Shown: piece by piece, positions 1 to 8,561 of the stretch
How positions within the stretch are numbered: the first letter of the stretch is position 1
How the letters are laid out: each line of letters opens with the position of its first letter
Source of the DNA: Shewanella mangrovisoli
Lineage (GTDB): Bacteria; Pseudomonadota; Gammaproteobacteria; Enterobacterales; Shewanellaceae
Direction of reading: 5' to 3'
Length of the DNA stretch: 64,000 bases
Assembly: GCF_019457635.1 (NCBI RefSeq)
Contig: NZ_CP080412.1
Coordinates: 1,984,001 to 2,048,000, forward strand
The notes under the pieces: model-generated
What the model saw: only the letters and a program-made list of their open reading frames with translations
Database searches by the model: none
Told to the model about the DNA's origin: nothing
Translations under genes and position numbers: made by a program

Positions 1-1070
1 CGATGATGTCGACCTTAGCGGGCGGCGGGGTTAATGCGGTACTGGATCCGATTTTTATTTTTCTGTTTGCCATGGGGATTGAAGGCGCGGCATTGGCGTC
101 GGTGCTTGCCCGTATTGCGGTCTTTATCATTGCCGGGCGCGGTGTAGTGGTCAAACATCAACTGCTGGGTAAGTTTAACTTCAGCTATTTTGTTGCCGAT
201 CTCAAACCGATTTTCGCCATTGCCGGGCCTGCCATGCTGACGAATATCGCTACGCCCATAGGTAACGCCTTTGTGACCCGCGCGATTGCCGATTTTGGCG
301 ATGCCTATGTGGCCGGTTGGGCAGTGCTTGGCAGGTTAATCCCGGTCACCTTTGGGATGATTTTTGCGTTATCCGGCGCTATCGGGCCGATTGTTGGGCA
401 AAACTTTGGGGCGGGCCGATTCGACCGGGTGCGTGAGAGTTTAACCAAGGCGATTCAATTTTGTACCTTGTATGTGGTGGTGATGTCGCTATTGCTGTTC
501 TTGCTTAAATCGCAGGTGGTGAGCCTGTTCGATATGAAAGGCGATAGCGCGGCGCTTATCGAGTTTTTCTGTAGCTATATCGCGGTGTTTTTTACCTTCT
601 CTGGCATTTTATTTGTGGCCAATGCTTCGTTTAATAATCTGGGCAAAGCCAAATATTCCACCCTGTTCAATGTTGGTAAAGCGACGTTAGGCACTGTGCC
701 ATTTGTGTATTTTGGCGCGCAGTGGGGCGGGGTATACGGTGTATTAATCGGCCAAGTATTAGGCTCAATTCTGTTTGGGATCATGGGCGTGTGGGTGGCC
801 TACCGCTTAGTCGATAAGGTGGCTCTGGCAAGTCGTGAGAATGCAGCGCAGTCTGTCGTGAGCGATACCAAAGAGGCGCAGAATAAGTGCCAGCAGCTAC
901 TGGCGGGGGACGAGGAAGAAATTGCCAATTGTGTTGGCCAAAATCTGCCCTCATCTACGAGTCCGTTTTCATCCTCCCATGTGCAAATGGGCCAATTGAC
1001 CGAAGAGCAGGAATGCGAGGCGGTCACCGCTGCGGTGGATTTTGATAAAGCGAAACCCAATACGCCGTAA
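1..1070 (+). CDS. MATE family efflux transporter, 3' part (5' end outside window)
   Basis: This is a multidrug and toxin extrusion (MATE) type inner-membrane antiporter, a family that exports cationic compounds using Na+ or H+ gradients. The reading frame is open to the left edge, so the N-terminal half is missing. Visible are several strongly hydrophobic segments and the family-typical GQNFGAGRFDRV motif after the central helices. The protein does not stop after the last membrane segment. About 80 mostly polar residues follow (Ser, Glu, Gln and Asp rich), which is a longer cytoplasmic tail than usual. A strong symmetrical terminator follows and is shared with the convergent small gene on the minus strand. 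The substrate cannot be told from sequence. Family assignment is confident. Confidence 0.88.
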   Translation, partial: MMSTLAGGGVNAVLDPIFIFLFAMGIEGAALASVLARIAVFIIAGRGVVVKHQLLGKFNFSYFVADLKPIFAIAGPAMLTNIATPIGNAFVTRAIADFGDAYVAGWAVLGRLIPVTFGMIFALSGAIGPIVGQNFGAGRFDRVRESLTKAIQFCTLYVVVMSLLLFLLKSQVVSLFDMKGDSAALIEFFCSYIAVFFTFSGILFVANASFNNLGKAKYSTLFNVGKATLGTVPFVYFGAQWGGVYGVLIGQVLGSILFGIMGVWVAYRLVDKVALASRENAAQSVVSDTKEAQNKCQQLLAGDEEEIANCVGQNLPSSTSPFSSSHVQMGQLTEEQECEAVTAAVDFDKAKPNTP

Positions 1071-1115
1071 ACCCTTAGATAACCATCTTGGTAATTTAAA
1101 GAGATAAAAATTGAT

Positions 1116-1153
1116 AAAACATAAAGGCCACTGAAAAGTGGCCTTTATGTTTT
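1116..1153. terminator. Bidirectional rho-independent terminator
   Basis: A perfect 17-bp inverted repeat (1116-1132 and 1137-1153) encloses a GAAA tetraloop. A-rich and T-rich ends make it work on either strand. It sits between the convergent MATE and DUF2986 genes. Confidence 0.9.
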
Positions 1154-1228
1154 GCATATTCGCATTCAATCGAAAGCGTTTTATGCGAGTGAGAGCATCC
1201 CGAGAGTCACGTCACTGAGAAGTGGGAC

Positions 1229-1447
1229 TTAGCTCGCAGCCTTATCTTCCGCGCTAGAAGCGTCGACACCTGCGATCTCTTGCGCTACTTCTAAAGCCAC
1301 GGCTTCTGGCGTTTCGGCTTCGATACGCGCGCGCTCCGCTTTAGAAATATAACGCGGCTTTGCACCCACCTTGGGCTTCTCGATTTTGTTTTGTTTGGCT
1401 TTTTCGCGCTTAGCCATCTTCTTAACGATCTTTTGCTTCTTGTTCAT
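1229..1447 (-). CDS. Small basic DUF2986-type protein
   Basis: This is a 72-residue protein of unknown function. The first 40 residues are very rich in Lys and Arg (start MNKKQKIVKKMAKREKAKQN), and the C-terminal third is acidic and Ala/Glu rich. The N-terminal pattern matches the DUF2986 family of small proteins found in Shewanella and Vibrio relatives, from memory. There is no signal peptide or membrane segment. It is a stand-alone gene facing the MATE gene. The charge pattern would suit nucleic-acid or ribosome binding, but that is only a guess. Confidence 0.75.
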   Translation of the reverse strand: MNKKQKIVKKMAKREKAKQNKIEKPKVGAKPRYISKAERARIEAETPEAVALEVAQEIAGVDASSAEDKAAS

Positions 1448-1610
1448 AACATCTCTAATTCGGTTTTTGCCTATGCAGGCTGAGTCCAGTGGCTCAATTA
1501 AAGCTGGATTCTAACTGAATATTGCCAATCTCTCCATGTTTTGCTGTTACAGCGCCGTAGAAGCTGTATCTAGAGCGAGGTCGAGGCCGTGCTAGAATAT
1601 GGCGTTTTTA

Positions 1611-1655
1611 TGGGTAATGCACTTTATTTATGTCAAAATTAGTGCGAGTTACCCA
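1611..1655. repeat. Imperfect inverted repeat upstream of the ASCH gene
   Basis: TGGGTAATGCACT (1611-1623) pairs imperfectly with AGTGCGAGTTACCCA (1641-1655) around an AT-rich loop. It lies about 60 bp before the TTG start of the next gene and could be a leader hairpin or an operator. No function can be shown. Confidence 0.35.
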
Positions 1656-1714
1656 TTTAACGTATTGATAGTCATCAATTTTTAATGCTTTAAAAAGCAA
1701 TAGGTGGAGGTCTC

Positions 1715-2047
1715 TTGTTAACTAAGATCACTTTCTTTGAGCGTTTCGAGCAGGATATTTTATCAGGGGCTAAGACCATTACCTTAAGGGATGAAGCCGA
1801 GTCCCATGTGTTTGCCGGGCAAATTTTGCCGGTATCGACCTTCGAAGCTGACCGTTGGTTTTGTGATATCAAGGTGATTGAGGTTGTGCCTGTATTGTTT
1901 TCGGCGCTGACAGAGCAACATGCTGCCCAGGAGAATATGACGCTGCCTGAGCTGCGCCGAGTGATCCACGAGATTTATCCCGGCCTTGAGCAGTTATTTC
2001 AAATTCGCTTTTGTGTTGTGAATACAAGGGCGCACCCTATTAATTAA
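1715..2047 (+). CDS. yqfB: ASCH-domain N4-acetylcytidine amidohydrolase, YqfB-like
   Basis: The 110-residue protein closely follows E. coli YqfB. It begins with an ITFFERFEQDILSGAKTITLRDE-like segment (residues 4-26) and carries the ENMTLPELRRVI segment in the middle. YqfB is a small monomeric ASCH-fold enzyme that hydrolyses N4-acetylcytidine to cytidine and acetate. The conserved Lys and Thr of the GAKTITLRDE stretch and the downstream Glu are in the places expected for the active site. The start is TTG at 1715, supported by a strong ribosome site (AGGTGGAGG, 1702-1710) four bases upstream. It is about seven residues longer than E. coli YqfB. It is a single gene with its own terminator. Confidence 0.88.
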   Translation: MLTKITFFERFEQDILSGAKTITLRDEAESHVFAGQILPVSTFEADRWFCDIKVIEVVPVLFSALTEQHAAQENMTLPELRRVIHEIYPGLEQLFQIRFCVVNTRAHPIN

Positions 2048-2061
2048 CTCAATTGACTAAG

Positions 2062-2113
2062 CCTGTTGATTTAGTCCATTGATTTAGCCCATTGATTTAG
2101 CCTACTGATTTAC
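2062..2113. repeat. 13-bp tandem repeat, four copies
   Basis: Four adjacent 13-bp units (2062-2074, 2075-2087, 2088-2100, 2101-2113) share the core ATTGATTTAGCC with one to three changes each, and part of a fifth unit follows. They lie directly after the yqfB stop codon and before its terminator. This looks like a small noncoding minisatellite. Confidence 0.75.
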
Positions 2114-2152
2114 CCATTGGTTAACGCTATTGCCTAAGTGCTGCTTATAAAA

Positions 2153-2188
2153 AATAGGCTGGCTTGTTTTGATACAAGTCAGCCTATT
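2153..2188. terminator. Bidirectional terminator between yqfB and the RND operon
   Basis: A 14-bp stem (2153-2166 with 2175-2188, one G-T pair) has an eight-base loop. It is A-rich on the left and followed by TAT on the right. It lies between convergent genes. Confidence 0.75.
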
Positions 2189-2232
2189 ATCTTTCAAATG
2201 GAATGCGAACTTATATCGCAAACATTAACTAG

Positions 2233-5200
2233 TTAAACCGTCCAAGGTAGGAGTTTTTGGGCGATGCGGTTCGATTCACCTAGGCGCACCGCGGCGCGAT
2301 AACGCATCCTGTAGAGCAGTTGGTAACATAATGGCACCAAATACAGACTCGTCACCGTTGAGAATGACAAACCGCCAATAATCGAGATGGCCATTGGCGA
2401 GTAGGGTGGGCCACCGCCGCCGATTTGGGTATCACCCATTGCCAGTGGCACTAGGCCAAGTACGGTTGTTCCCACTGTCATCAGTACCGGGCGCAGACGG
2501 GTAATACAGACTTCGCGTATGGTGTCCGACAACTTATCGAGCTCCGGTGTCATCTGGTTGATTTGGTCGACCAATACGATGCCGTTATTCACCACAATCC
2601 CCATTAGAATCAAGATCCCTATCATGGCCATGACCGACATTGGAGTGCCCGTGAGCAGCAATGCCCAAAAGACGCCAGTGATCGAGAACAGAATCGAGGT
2701 GATAATCGCCGTCGGTAATAGCAAGGATTCAAACAGCGCCGCCATCACGATGTAAATCATGGCGATAGCAAGCAGCATATTGATAGCCATCACGCTCTGA
2801 TCTTCATCCTGACGCTCAAATCCACCGCGCAGCGAATAGTTATAACCATTCGGGAAGCGCACATTTTCCATCACCTGTTTGATCTTAGTTTGCGCTTCCT
2901 CTGTGGTGAGATTATCTAAGTTCGCCCCGATAGAAAGCGAAGTTTGGCGATTATAGTGCTTGATGGTATCGAACCTAGGTTGGATCTCGATACTGGCAAG
3001 GTTATCAAGGGTATACAGACGTTGGTCGATACGCACGATCGGCAGTTGTTTTAGCTTCTCGAGGGATTTTTGCCATTCCTTCTCATAGGCCATTTCGATA
3101 CGCAGTTCCCCATTAGGATCGTGTCTAAATGAGCGCAGCGGTGAACCGCGCAGAGCCATTGAGATGCTATAGGCCACTTCGTTGAGTTTTAAATCCAGTC
3201 GTGCCGCCATCTGACGATTTATGCGGATAACCACTTCCTGCTGCGCGCCGTTCACTTCGGAGCGCACATCCACTAACCCTTTGATATTGGAGAGTAAGGG
3301 TAATACTTGCTCACTCAAATGGATAAGCTCTGAGGTGGAACGACCTGTGAGCGTGACGCGTACGCCCGAGTTATCATTGCCCCAGCCAAATTGAGGCTTA
3401 GCGATGGAGAATTTAGGAAAACCGCTGCGGATTTTCTTCTTTAATTCATCCAGTGGCATGGGCAAGTCTTTTTTCAGCAAAATCACCGAAGAAGCATCGT
3501 CGGGTGCATAATAGCTATACACTGAATCTATATGGAATTCCTCTTTATTATTATAAAGATACTCTTCCATTTGGCTCACCATTGCCTCGGTCACATTGAG
3601 GTTATGGCGACCCTCCACTTGGTAGTTGACGTAAATGCGCTCCTTACTTTGGCTATCCTCCTGATCCTGTTTGACCATCGACAGCGGCAGGGCGGTGGAT
3701 ACTAAAATCGCCACCGAAATCAGCCCAGAATGCCAAGGACGCAGCAGTACCCAGTTGAGGCTACGATTGTAGAAGTTTTGCAACTTACCCGGCGCTTTCT
3801 CTGGCGTGATATCGAAGTGGAACTTAGTTAACATCAATGGAATTAATGTTTTAGCCACCAATAGTGAGGCCGCCAGCGAAATACAAATCGCAATCGCCAC
3901 ATGCTCAAGGAAGATGGTGAGCTCGACTTTTACCCCAAAGATGTTGGGTAAAAATACGATAGCCGTGGTCATAGTGCCCGCAAGCACGGCAAGACTGACC
4001 TTATCGACCCCTGTCATGACCGCATTTTCATTGTCTTGAACACTTTTAGTATCTTTGCCTTGTTTCTCCTGCAGCACACTCTCAGTCACCACCACCGCAT
4101 TATCGATAAGCATACCGACCGCCAATAACAGCCCCATCATCGACAAAATGTTTAAGCTGTAACCTAGTAGATACATAGCGGCTAGCGTCATACCAATCGA
4201 AATCGGCACAGATGACACCACAATCAAGGTCATCTTGAAGTTTCTCAGGAATAAATACAGCACGATAAAAGACAGTAAGGCGCCGATTAATCCCGACAGC
4301 AGCAGATCCGAGAGGGAAGATTTTACGCCAGAGGCTTGATCTTCCATGATAAACAAACGAATACCTTGGAATTGTTGATCTTGCTTGGCAAGCTCAATCA
4401 CCTTTAACACTCGGTCAGACACTTCTACTAAGTTGGCGCCGGATTCTTTAAACACATCCAGACCGACGGCGTAATGCTTATCTAAATGACGCCCTTCGAC
4501 CCGTTCAGGCAGCGCAAATTGCACATCGGCAACGTCACCTAAGGTCAGCCCAGGCAATAGCACTAGGGCTTTAATGTCCTCTAGATTGCGAAACTCGCCC
4601 TTAGGAGACACCTGATAAACCAGATTACTTTCCCGCAAAGTGCCAGCGCTCAGCACAAAGTTTTCGCGGCCAAGACGTGTCTGTAGCTCGGTTGCCGAAT
4701 AGCCACTGGCGGCGAGGCGGTTGGCATTGATCCTGACCTCAATCTGCTTTTGCTCAACCCCATAGAGATTAACCTTAGACACCCCCTCGACCCGCTCCAG
4801 CGGACGTTTAAGCTGTTTATCAAGCAAGTCGAATGCGCCAGAGAGCTCGCGGTCGCTCGAAATCCGTATGGTTAATACTGGCATATCGGCGGTGGAGAAT
4901 TGGCGGATAAACACCCGCTCAACATCCTTGGGCAATAAGTGCCGCACCGCATCGATTTTTTCCCGCGCTTCTAAGCTTTTTGTGGCGACGTTTTCACCCC
5001 ATTTCATATTGATTTCGATTTCCGAACCCTCTTGGGAGGATTCGGATTCCAGCTCATCAATACCGCCCATAGTGGCGAGGGACTCTTCGAGCACCTTAGT
5101 GATATCGCGCTCGACTTCCGCCGGCGTTGAGCCTTTGTAAGGCACTTGCACCACAATTTGTGGAATATCGATGCCGGGGAACATTTCGAGTGGCAATAGG

Positions 5201-5289
5201 CGACTAGAAGCCAAACCAAACAGCAAGATAGCAAAGAAAAACATGCTGGTGGTGACAGGGCGTTTTATCGCTAAACGGGTGAGGTTCAT
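2233..5289 (-). CDS. RND efflux permease B (second permease of the operon)
   Basis: This 1018-residue inner-membrane pump is of the AcrB/HAE1-like RND type. Such pumps are trimers or heterotrimers that use the proton gradient to export hydrophobic compounds through an adaptor and an outer-membrane channel. TM1 follows the cytoplasmic start at residues 12-30, with two large periplasmic loops and a second membrane block from about residue 330. In TM4 the AcrB Asp-Asp pair is Asp396-Asn397 (motif GMLIDNAVVV). In TM10 the region of the AcrB relay Lys reads GIVVNNGIVLVD, without Lys. The start codon overlaps the end of the preceding permease gene by four bases, so the two are translationally coupled. 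It is only distantly similar to its partner. No outer-membrane channel gene is next to it. Confidence 0.9.
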   Translation of the reverse strand: MNLTRLAIKRPVTTSMFFFAILLFGLASSRLLPLEMFPGIDIPQIVVQVPYKGSTPAEVERDITKVLEESLATMGGIDELESESSQEGSEIEINMKWGENVATKSLEAREKIDAVRHLLPKDVERVFIRQFSTADMPVLTIRISSDRELSGAFDLLDKQLKRPLERVEGVSKVNLYGVEQKQIEVRINANRLAASGYSATELQTRLGRENFVLSAGTLRESNLVYQVSPKGEFRNLEDIKALVLLPGLTLGDVADVQFALPERVEGRHLDKHYAVGLDVFKESGANLVEVSDRVLKVIELAKQDQQFQGIRLFIMEDQASGVKSSLSDLLLSGLIGALLSFIVLYLFLRNFKMTLIVVSSVPISIGMTLAAMYLLGYSLNILSMMGLLLAVGMLIDNAVVVTESVLQEKQGKDTKSVQDNENAVMTGVDKVSLAVLAGTMTTAIVFLPNIFGVKVELTIFLEHVAIAICISLAASLLVAKTLIPLMLTKFHFDITPEKAPGKLQNFYNRSLNWVLLRPWHSGLISVAILVSTALPLSMVKQDQEDSQSKERIYVNYQVEGRHNLNVTEAMVSQMEEYLYNNKEEFHIDSVYSYYAPDDASSVILLKKDLPMPLDELKKKIRSGFPKFSIAKPQFGWGNDNSGVRVTLTGRSTSELIHLSEQVLPLLSNIKGLVDVRSEVNGAQQEVVIRINRQMAARLDLKLNEVAYSISMALRGSPLRSFRHDPNGELRIEMAYEKEWQKSLEKLKQLPIVRIDQRLYTLDNLASIEIQPRFDTIKHYNRQTSLSIGANLDNLTTEEAQTKIKQVMENVRFPNGYNYSLRGGFERQDEDQSVMAINMLLAIAMIYIVMAALFESLLLPTAIITSILFSITGVFWALLLTGTPMSVMAMIGILILMGIVVNNGIVLVDQINQMTPELDKLSDTIREVCITRLRPVLMTVGTTVLGLVPLAMGDTQIGGGGPPYSPMAISIIGGLSFSTVTSLYLVPLCYQLLYRMRYRAAVRLGESNRIAQKLLPWTV

Positions 5290-8200
5290 AGGCGAGCCTC
5301 CGCAGTTTCTGCCGTGTTGTCTTGCTCTGTGGCCGTATGCGTAAACTCTTTACGGTCAAACAAGGCATAGAGCACTGGAATCACAATCAGGGTCAATAGG
5401 GTTGAGAGGCTCAAACCAAAGATCACGGTAATCGCCATCGGTGCGCGGACTTCTGAGCCATCACCTAAACCTAAGGCCATCGGCAGTAAACCTAAGGTGG
5501 TGGTTAAGGTGGTCATCATAATCGGGCGCAGACGAGATTTGGCCGCAACCTTAATGGCTTCAGGCTTGTCCACGCCTTCGGTGCGCAGCTGATTAATCCT
5601 ATCCACGAGTACGATGGCGTTGTTGACCACAATCCCCGCGAGCATGATAAGGCCGATAAACACCACCACACTCAAATGGGTTTGGGTGATATAGAGCCCC
5701 AGCACGCTACCAGCCAGCGCCATGGGCACTGCAAATAAGATCAGTAGCGGATGCAGCAGCGATTCGAACTGACTCGCCATCACTAAGTACACCAGAAAAA
5801 CCGCTAGGATTAATGCAATCTTCAGTGATTGGAATGAATGCTCCATTTCCTCATTTTGTCCACCAAAGCGTGCTTGAACCGAGGCGGGCAACACTTGTGC
5901 CGACAAAATTTGCTGCGCTTCGGCTACTGCGTCACTTAAGTCGCCATAGGCAAGGTTAGCCGATACTAAGGCCACGCGTTGTTGGCTGATGCGGTTAATT
6001 GCCGATGGACCTAATTGCAATGACACTTCGGCCACAGCGCTCAGGGCAATCGGTTGTGGGCTGTTCGGGTTGATGATCAAGGCATCGATATCACTGATTT
6101 GATCCCGCTCATTCAGTTCGCTGCGCACTAAAATATCAATCTTGCGGTCACGTACTGTGTATTGACTGGCGACCGTGCCGCCGACGCGCTGGGCGATGCG
6201 ATTGGCGACCGTGGGGGCATCCATGCCTAAGGCGGCTAAGCGAGCATGGTCGAAGCGAATGCTGAGTTCTGGCTGACCATCACGCAGGCTAGTATTCACA
6301 TCGGCAAAGCGATCGGAGGCGGAAAGTGCCTTAACCAGATTATCGGCACTGCGTTTGAGCAAGTGTAAATCGTAACCTGTGAGCTCAATCTCCAATGGGG
6401 TTTTAAAGCTGAAGAGTTCAGGTTGCTCGATTTTAGCTTCCAGCTCAGGGATGCGGCGCGCGGTGTCACGCAGCACTTGTGTTACTTGGTGGTAAGCCAT
6501 GTGATCGTTCAGAACGACCTGTAAACGCCCCCAGTTTTCGCCGCCACGGGCGGTATCAGAGGTCATGAGACCGCCGCTGCCCGCTTGGCTATAGGCATGT
6601 TTGACTTCCGGCCTGTCTTTAATCGACATCGCGAGTTGTTGCAGCACTTTATCGGTTTCACCGACCGCAGTGCCAGGAGGCAGCAGGATCTCCACATAAA
6701 ACTCCCCTTGATTCATCGGAGGGATGAGTTCCATGCCAAGACGGGGGAGCAGGCTGATACAGGCGCCTGTGATCCCAATGGTCAGCAACAAGGTGGCGAC
6801 TTGTTTACGCAGCGCCATCGCCAGCAGTTTGTGATAAACCGACTCGATAGCGTGGTAAACAAAGTTAAAACCACTGCTCAGCGGACGCATCACTAACCCA
6901 AGCAGCCAAGAGAAGAAGCGGCCAATGACTAACGCTAATGTCAGCAATGCACTCGGTAAGTAGCTAAAAAGCAAAACAATCGGGAAGGAAAATACCGTCG
7001 CGCTGTAGTGTTTTAACTTACCGAGCTTAGTAGTGGGTTTCTCCTTCGGGGTTTTCTTGATGAGTTCAGGCAGTGCTGTAAAGCCTTCGCGGGAGGCGAG
7101 CATCGGAATCGAAGTTAATGCCACTAGGAGTGATGCGAGCAGGGCAAAGGTCACTGTGAGGGCTTGATCCGAGAACAATGCGCCGGCAATACCATCGACA
7201 AAAACTAAGGGGACAAACACCGCGAGTGTGGTTAGGGTGGAGGCGAAAATCGCGCCCGCCACTTCTTTGGTTCCAGTCACTGCCGCATCTAATTTGCTCA
7301 TGCCTTCGCTGCGGCAGCGGTCGATGTTTTCCAGCACCACAATGGCGTTGTCAACCAAGAGCCCAATGGCGAGCGCAATACCGCCTAATGACATGATGTT
7401 TAAGCTGATATCGGCAAAGTACATCATGTTAAAGGTGGCAATCACCGAGAAGGGGATGGAGATAGAGATAATCAGTGTCGGGATAATATTGCGCAGGAAC
7501 AGGTAAATCACCAGCATGGACAAAATACTGCCCATCAACGCGGACGAGGTGACTTCGCTAACGGCACTCTCAATAAACTCGGACTGATCGTAAATCACTT
7601 CCAGTTTGTTTTGCTTAGGATCTTGGTTGATTTTGACTAGCTCATCGCGCAGCTTTTTAGCCACCGCGACCGTGTTGGCATCGCCTTCCTTATAGATAGC
7701 CAGTTCTATCGACTCTTGGCTGCCGATACGGGTAATGTCGCTGCGCTCTTTAAAGGCATCGGTAATAGTCGCGACTTCAAATAGACGTACTAAGGTCTGT
7801 GCGTCGCGATAGACGATCACTTGTCCCAATTCTTCCAATGAATTGAATTGGTTAAGGGTACGCACCAGATATTCGCGGTCGCCTTGGATCACTTTACCCG
7901 CAGATAAGTTGATGTTTTCCTCGTTGATGCGACGCTTAATGTCATCGGCATTCAAATTGAGCTGGGATAACTTTTCCTGATTGAGCTGAATATGCACTTC
8001 CTGCTCTAAACCACCGGATAAACGCACCGCGGCCACACCTGAGAGGGCTTCTAAACGGCGTTTAAGCTCTTCCTCGGCGTAGGTGCGCATCTGCTTGAGT
8101 TCAGCCTCAGACGCATTAGGCACCGACAGCGCTAAGCGCATGATAGGGTCAAGATTGGGGTTAAAGCGCAGCAATAATGGCTTTTTAACATCCAGTGGTA

Positions 8201-8549
8201 GGGCGATAGTGTCGAGTTTTTCACGCACATCGAGGCTCGCCATATCCATAGTGGTGCCCCATTCAAACTCAAGCACCACATCGGACATGCCAGAGCGGGA
8301 GATAGAGCTTATCTTACGTAAGCCTTTCACCACGCCGACGGCTTCTTCAATGGGTTTTGAGACCAGTTGTTCTACTTCAACGGGCGCCGCACCATCGTAC
8401 ATGGTCCGAATGGTCAAGGTGGGGTAGCTTAAATCGGGCAGGAGTTTTACTGCTAAGCGCGAAAACCCCACCATACCGAATAACATAATGGCCAGCATGA
8501 ACATCCATACCGTGACTGGCCGTTTAACTGAGGTGCTGATGATTGACAT
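5286..8549 (-). CDS. RND efflux permease A with an extra hydrophobic linker segment
   Basis: This 1087-residue RND permease is the middle gene of the efflux operon. It has the normal two-fold layout. TM4 carries Asp400-Asn401 (GLLVDNAIVVLENI) and TM10 reads GIVVNNAIVLVD, so the AcrB second Asp and relay Lys are both replaced by Asn, as in the partner pump. It is longer than AcrB (about 1050 residues). Part of the extra length is a hydrophobic stretch at about residues 516-555, in the cytoplasmic linker between the two halves, that could form one or two additional membrane passes. It is 12 bases downstream of the adaptor gene and overlaps the next permease by four bases, which suggests the two form a heteromeric pump (compare MdtBC). 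The substrate is unknown. Confidence 0.9.
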   Translation of the reverse strand: MSIISTSVKRPVTVWMFMLAIMLFGMVGFSRLAVKLLPDLSYPTLTIRTMYDGAAPVEVEQLVSKPIEEAVGVVKGLRKISSISRSGMSDVVLEFEWGTTMDMASLDVREKLDTIALPLDVKKPLLLRFNPNLDPIMRLALSVPNASEAELKQMRTYAEEELKRRLEALSGVAAVRLSGGLEQEVHIQLNQEKLSQLNLNADDIKRRINEENINLSAGKVIQGDREYLVRTLNQFNSLEELGQVIVYRDAQTLVRLFEVATITDAFKERSDITRIGSQESIELAIYKEGDANTVAVAKKLRDELVKINQDPKQNKLEVIYDQSEFIESAVSEVTSSALMGSILSMLVIYLFLRNIIPTLIISISIPFSVIATFNMMYFADISLNIMSLGGIALAIGLLVDNAIVVLENIDRCRSEGMSKLDAAVTGTKEVAGAIFASTLTTLAVFVPLVFVDGIAGALFSDQALTVTFALLASLLVALTSIPMLASREGFTALPELIKKTPKEKPTTKLGKLKHYSATVFSFPIVLLFSYLPSALLTLALVIGRFFSWLLGLVMRPLSSGFNFVYHAIESVYHKLLAMALRKQVATLLLTIGITGACISLLPRLGMELIPPMNQGEFYVEILLPPGTAVGETDKVLQQLAMSIKDRPEVKHAYSQAGSGGLMTSDTARGGENWGRLQVVLNDHMAYHQVTQVLRDTARRIPELEAKIEQPELFSFKTPLEIELTGYDLHLLKRSADNLVKALSASDRFADVNTSLRDGQPELSIRFDHARLAALGMDAPTVANRIAQRVGGTVASQYTVRDRKIDILVRSELNERDQISDIDALIINPNSPQPIALSAVAEVSLQLGPSAINRISQQRVALVSANLAYGDLSDAVAEAQQILSAQVLPASVQARFGGQNEEMEHSFQSLKIALILAVFLVYLVMASQFESLLHPLLILFAVPMALAGSVLGLYITQTHLSVVVFIGLIMLAGIVVNNAIVLVDRINQLRTEGVDKPEAIKVAAKSRLRPIMMTTLTTTLGLLPMALGLGDGSEVRAPMAITVIFGLSLSTLLTLIVIPVLYALFDRKEFTHTATEQDNTAETAEARL

Positions 8550-8561
8550 GAAAGACTCCTA

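Noticed and set aside
8083..8427. Plus-strand ORF of 114 codons inside the RND permease region
   Set aside because: It lies antisense to a well-supported permease, has no recognisable domain or ribosome site, and is typical of shadow ORFs in this gene. The same holds for the other antisense ORFs in this window.
2233..8549. Recent tandem duplication of an RND permease gene
   Set aside because: The two proteins differ in length and throughout most of their sequence, so they diverged long ago and are not a fresh duplication.
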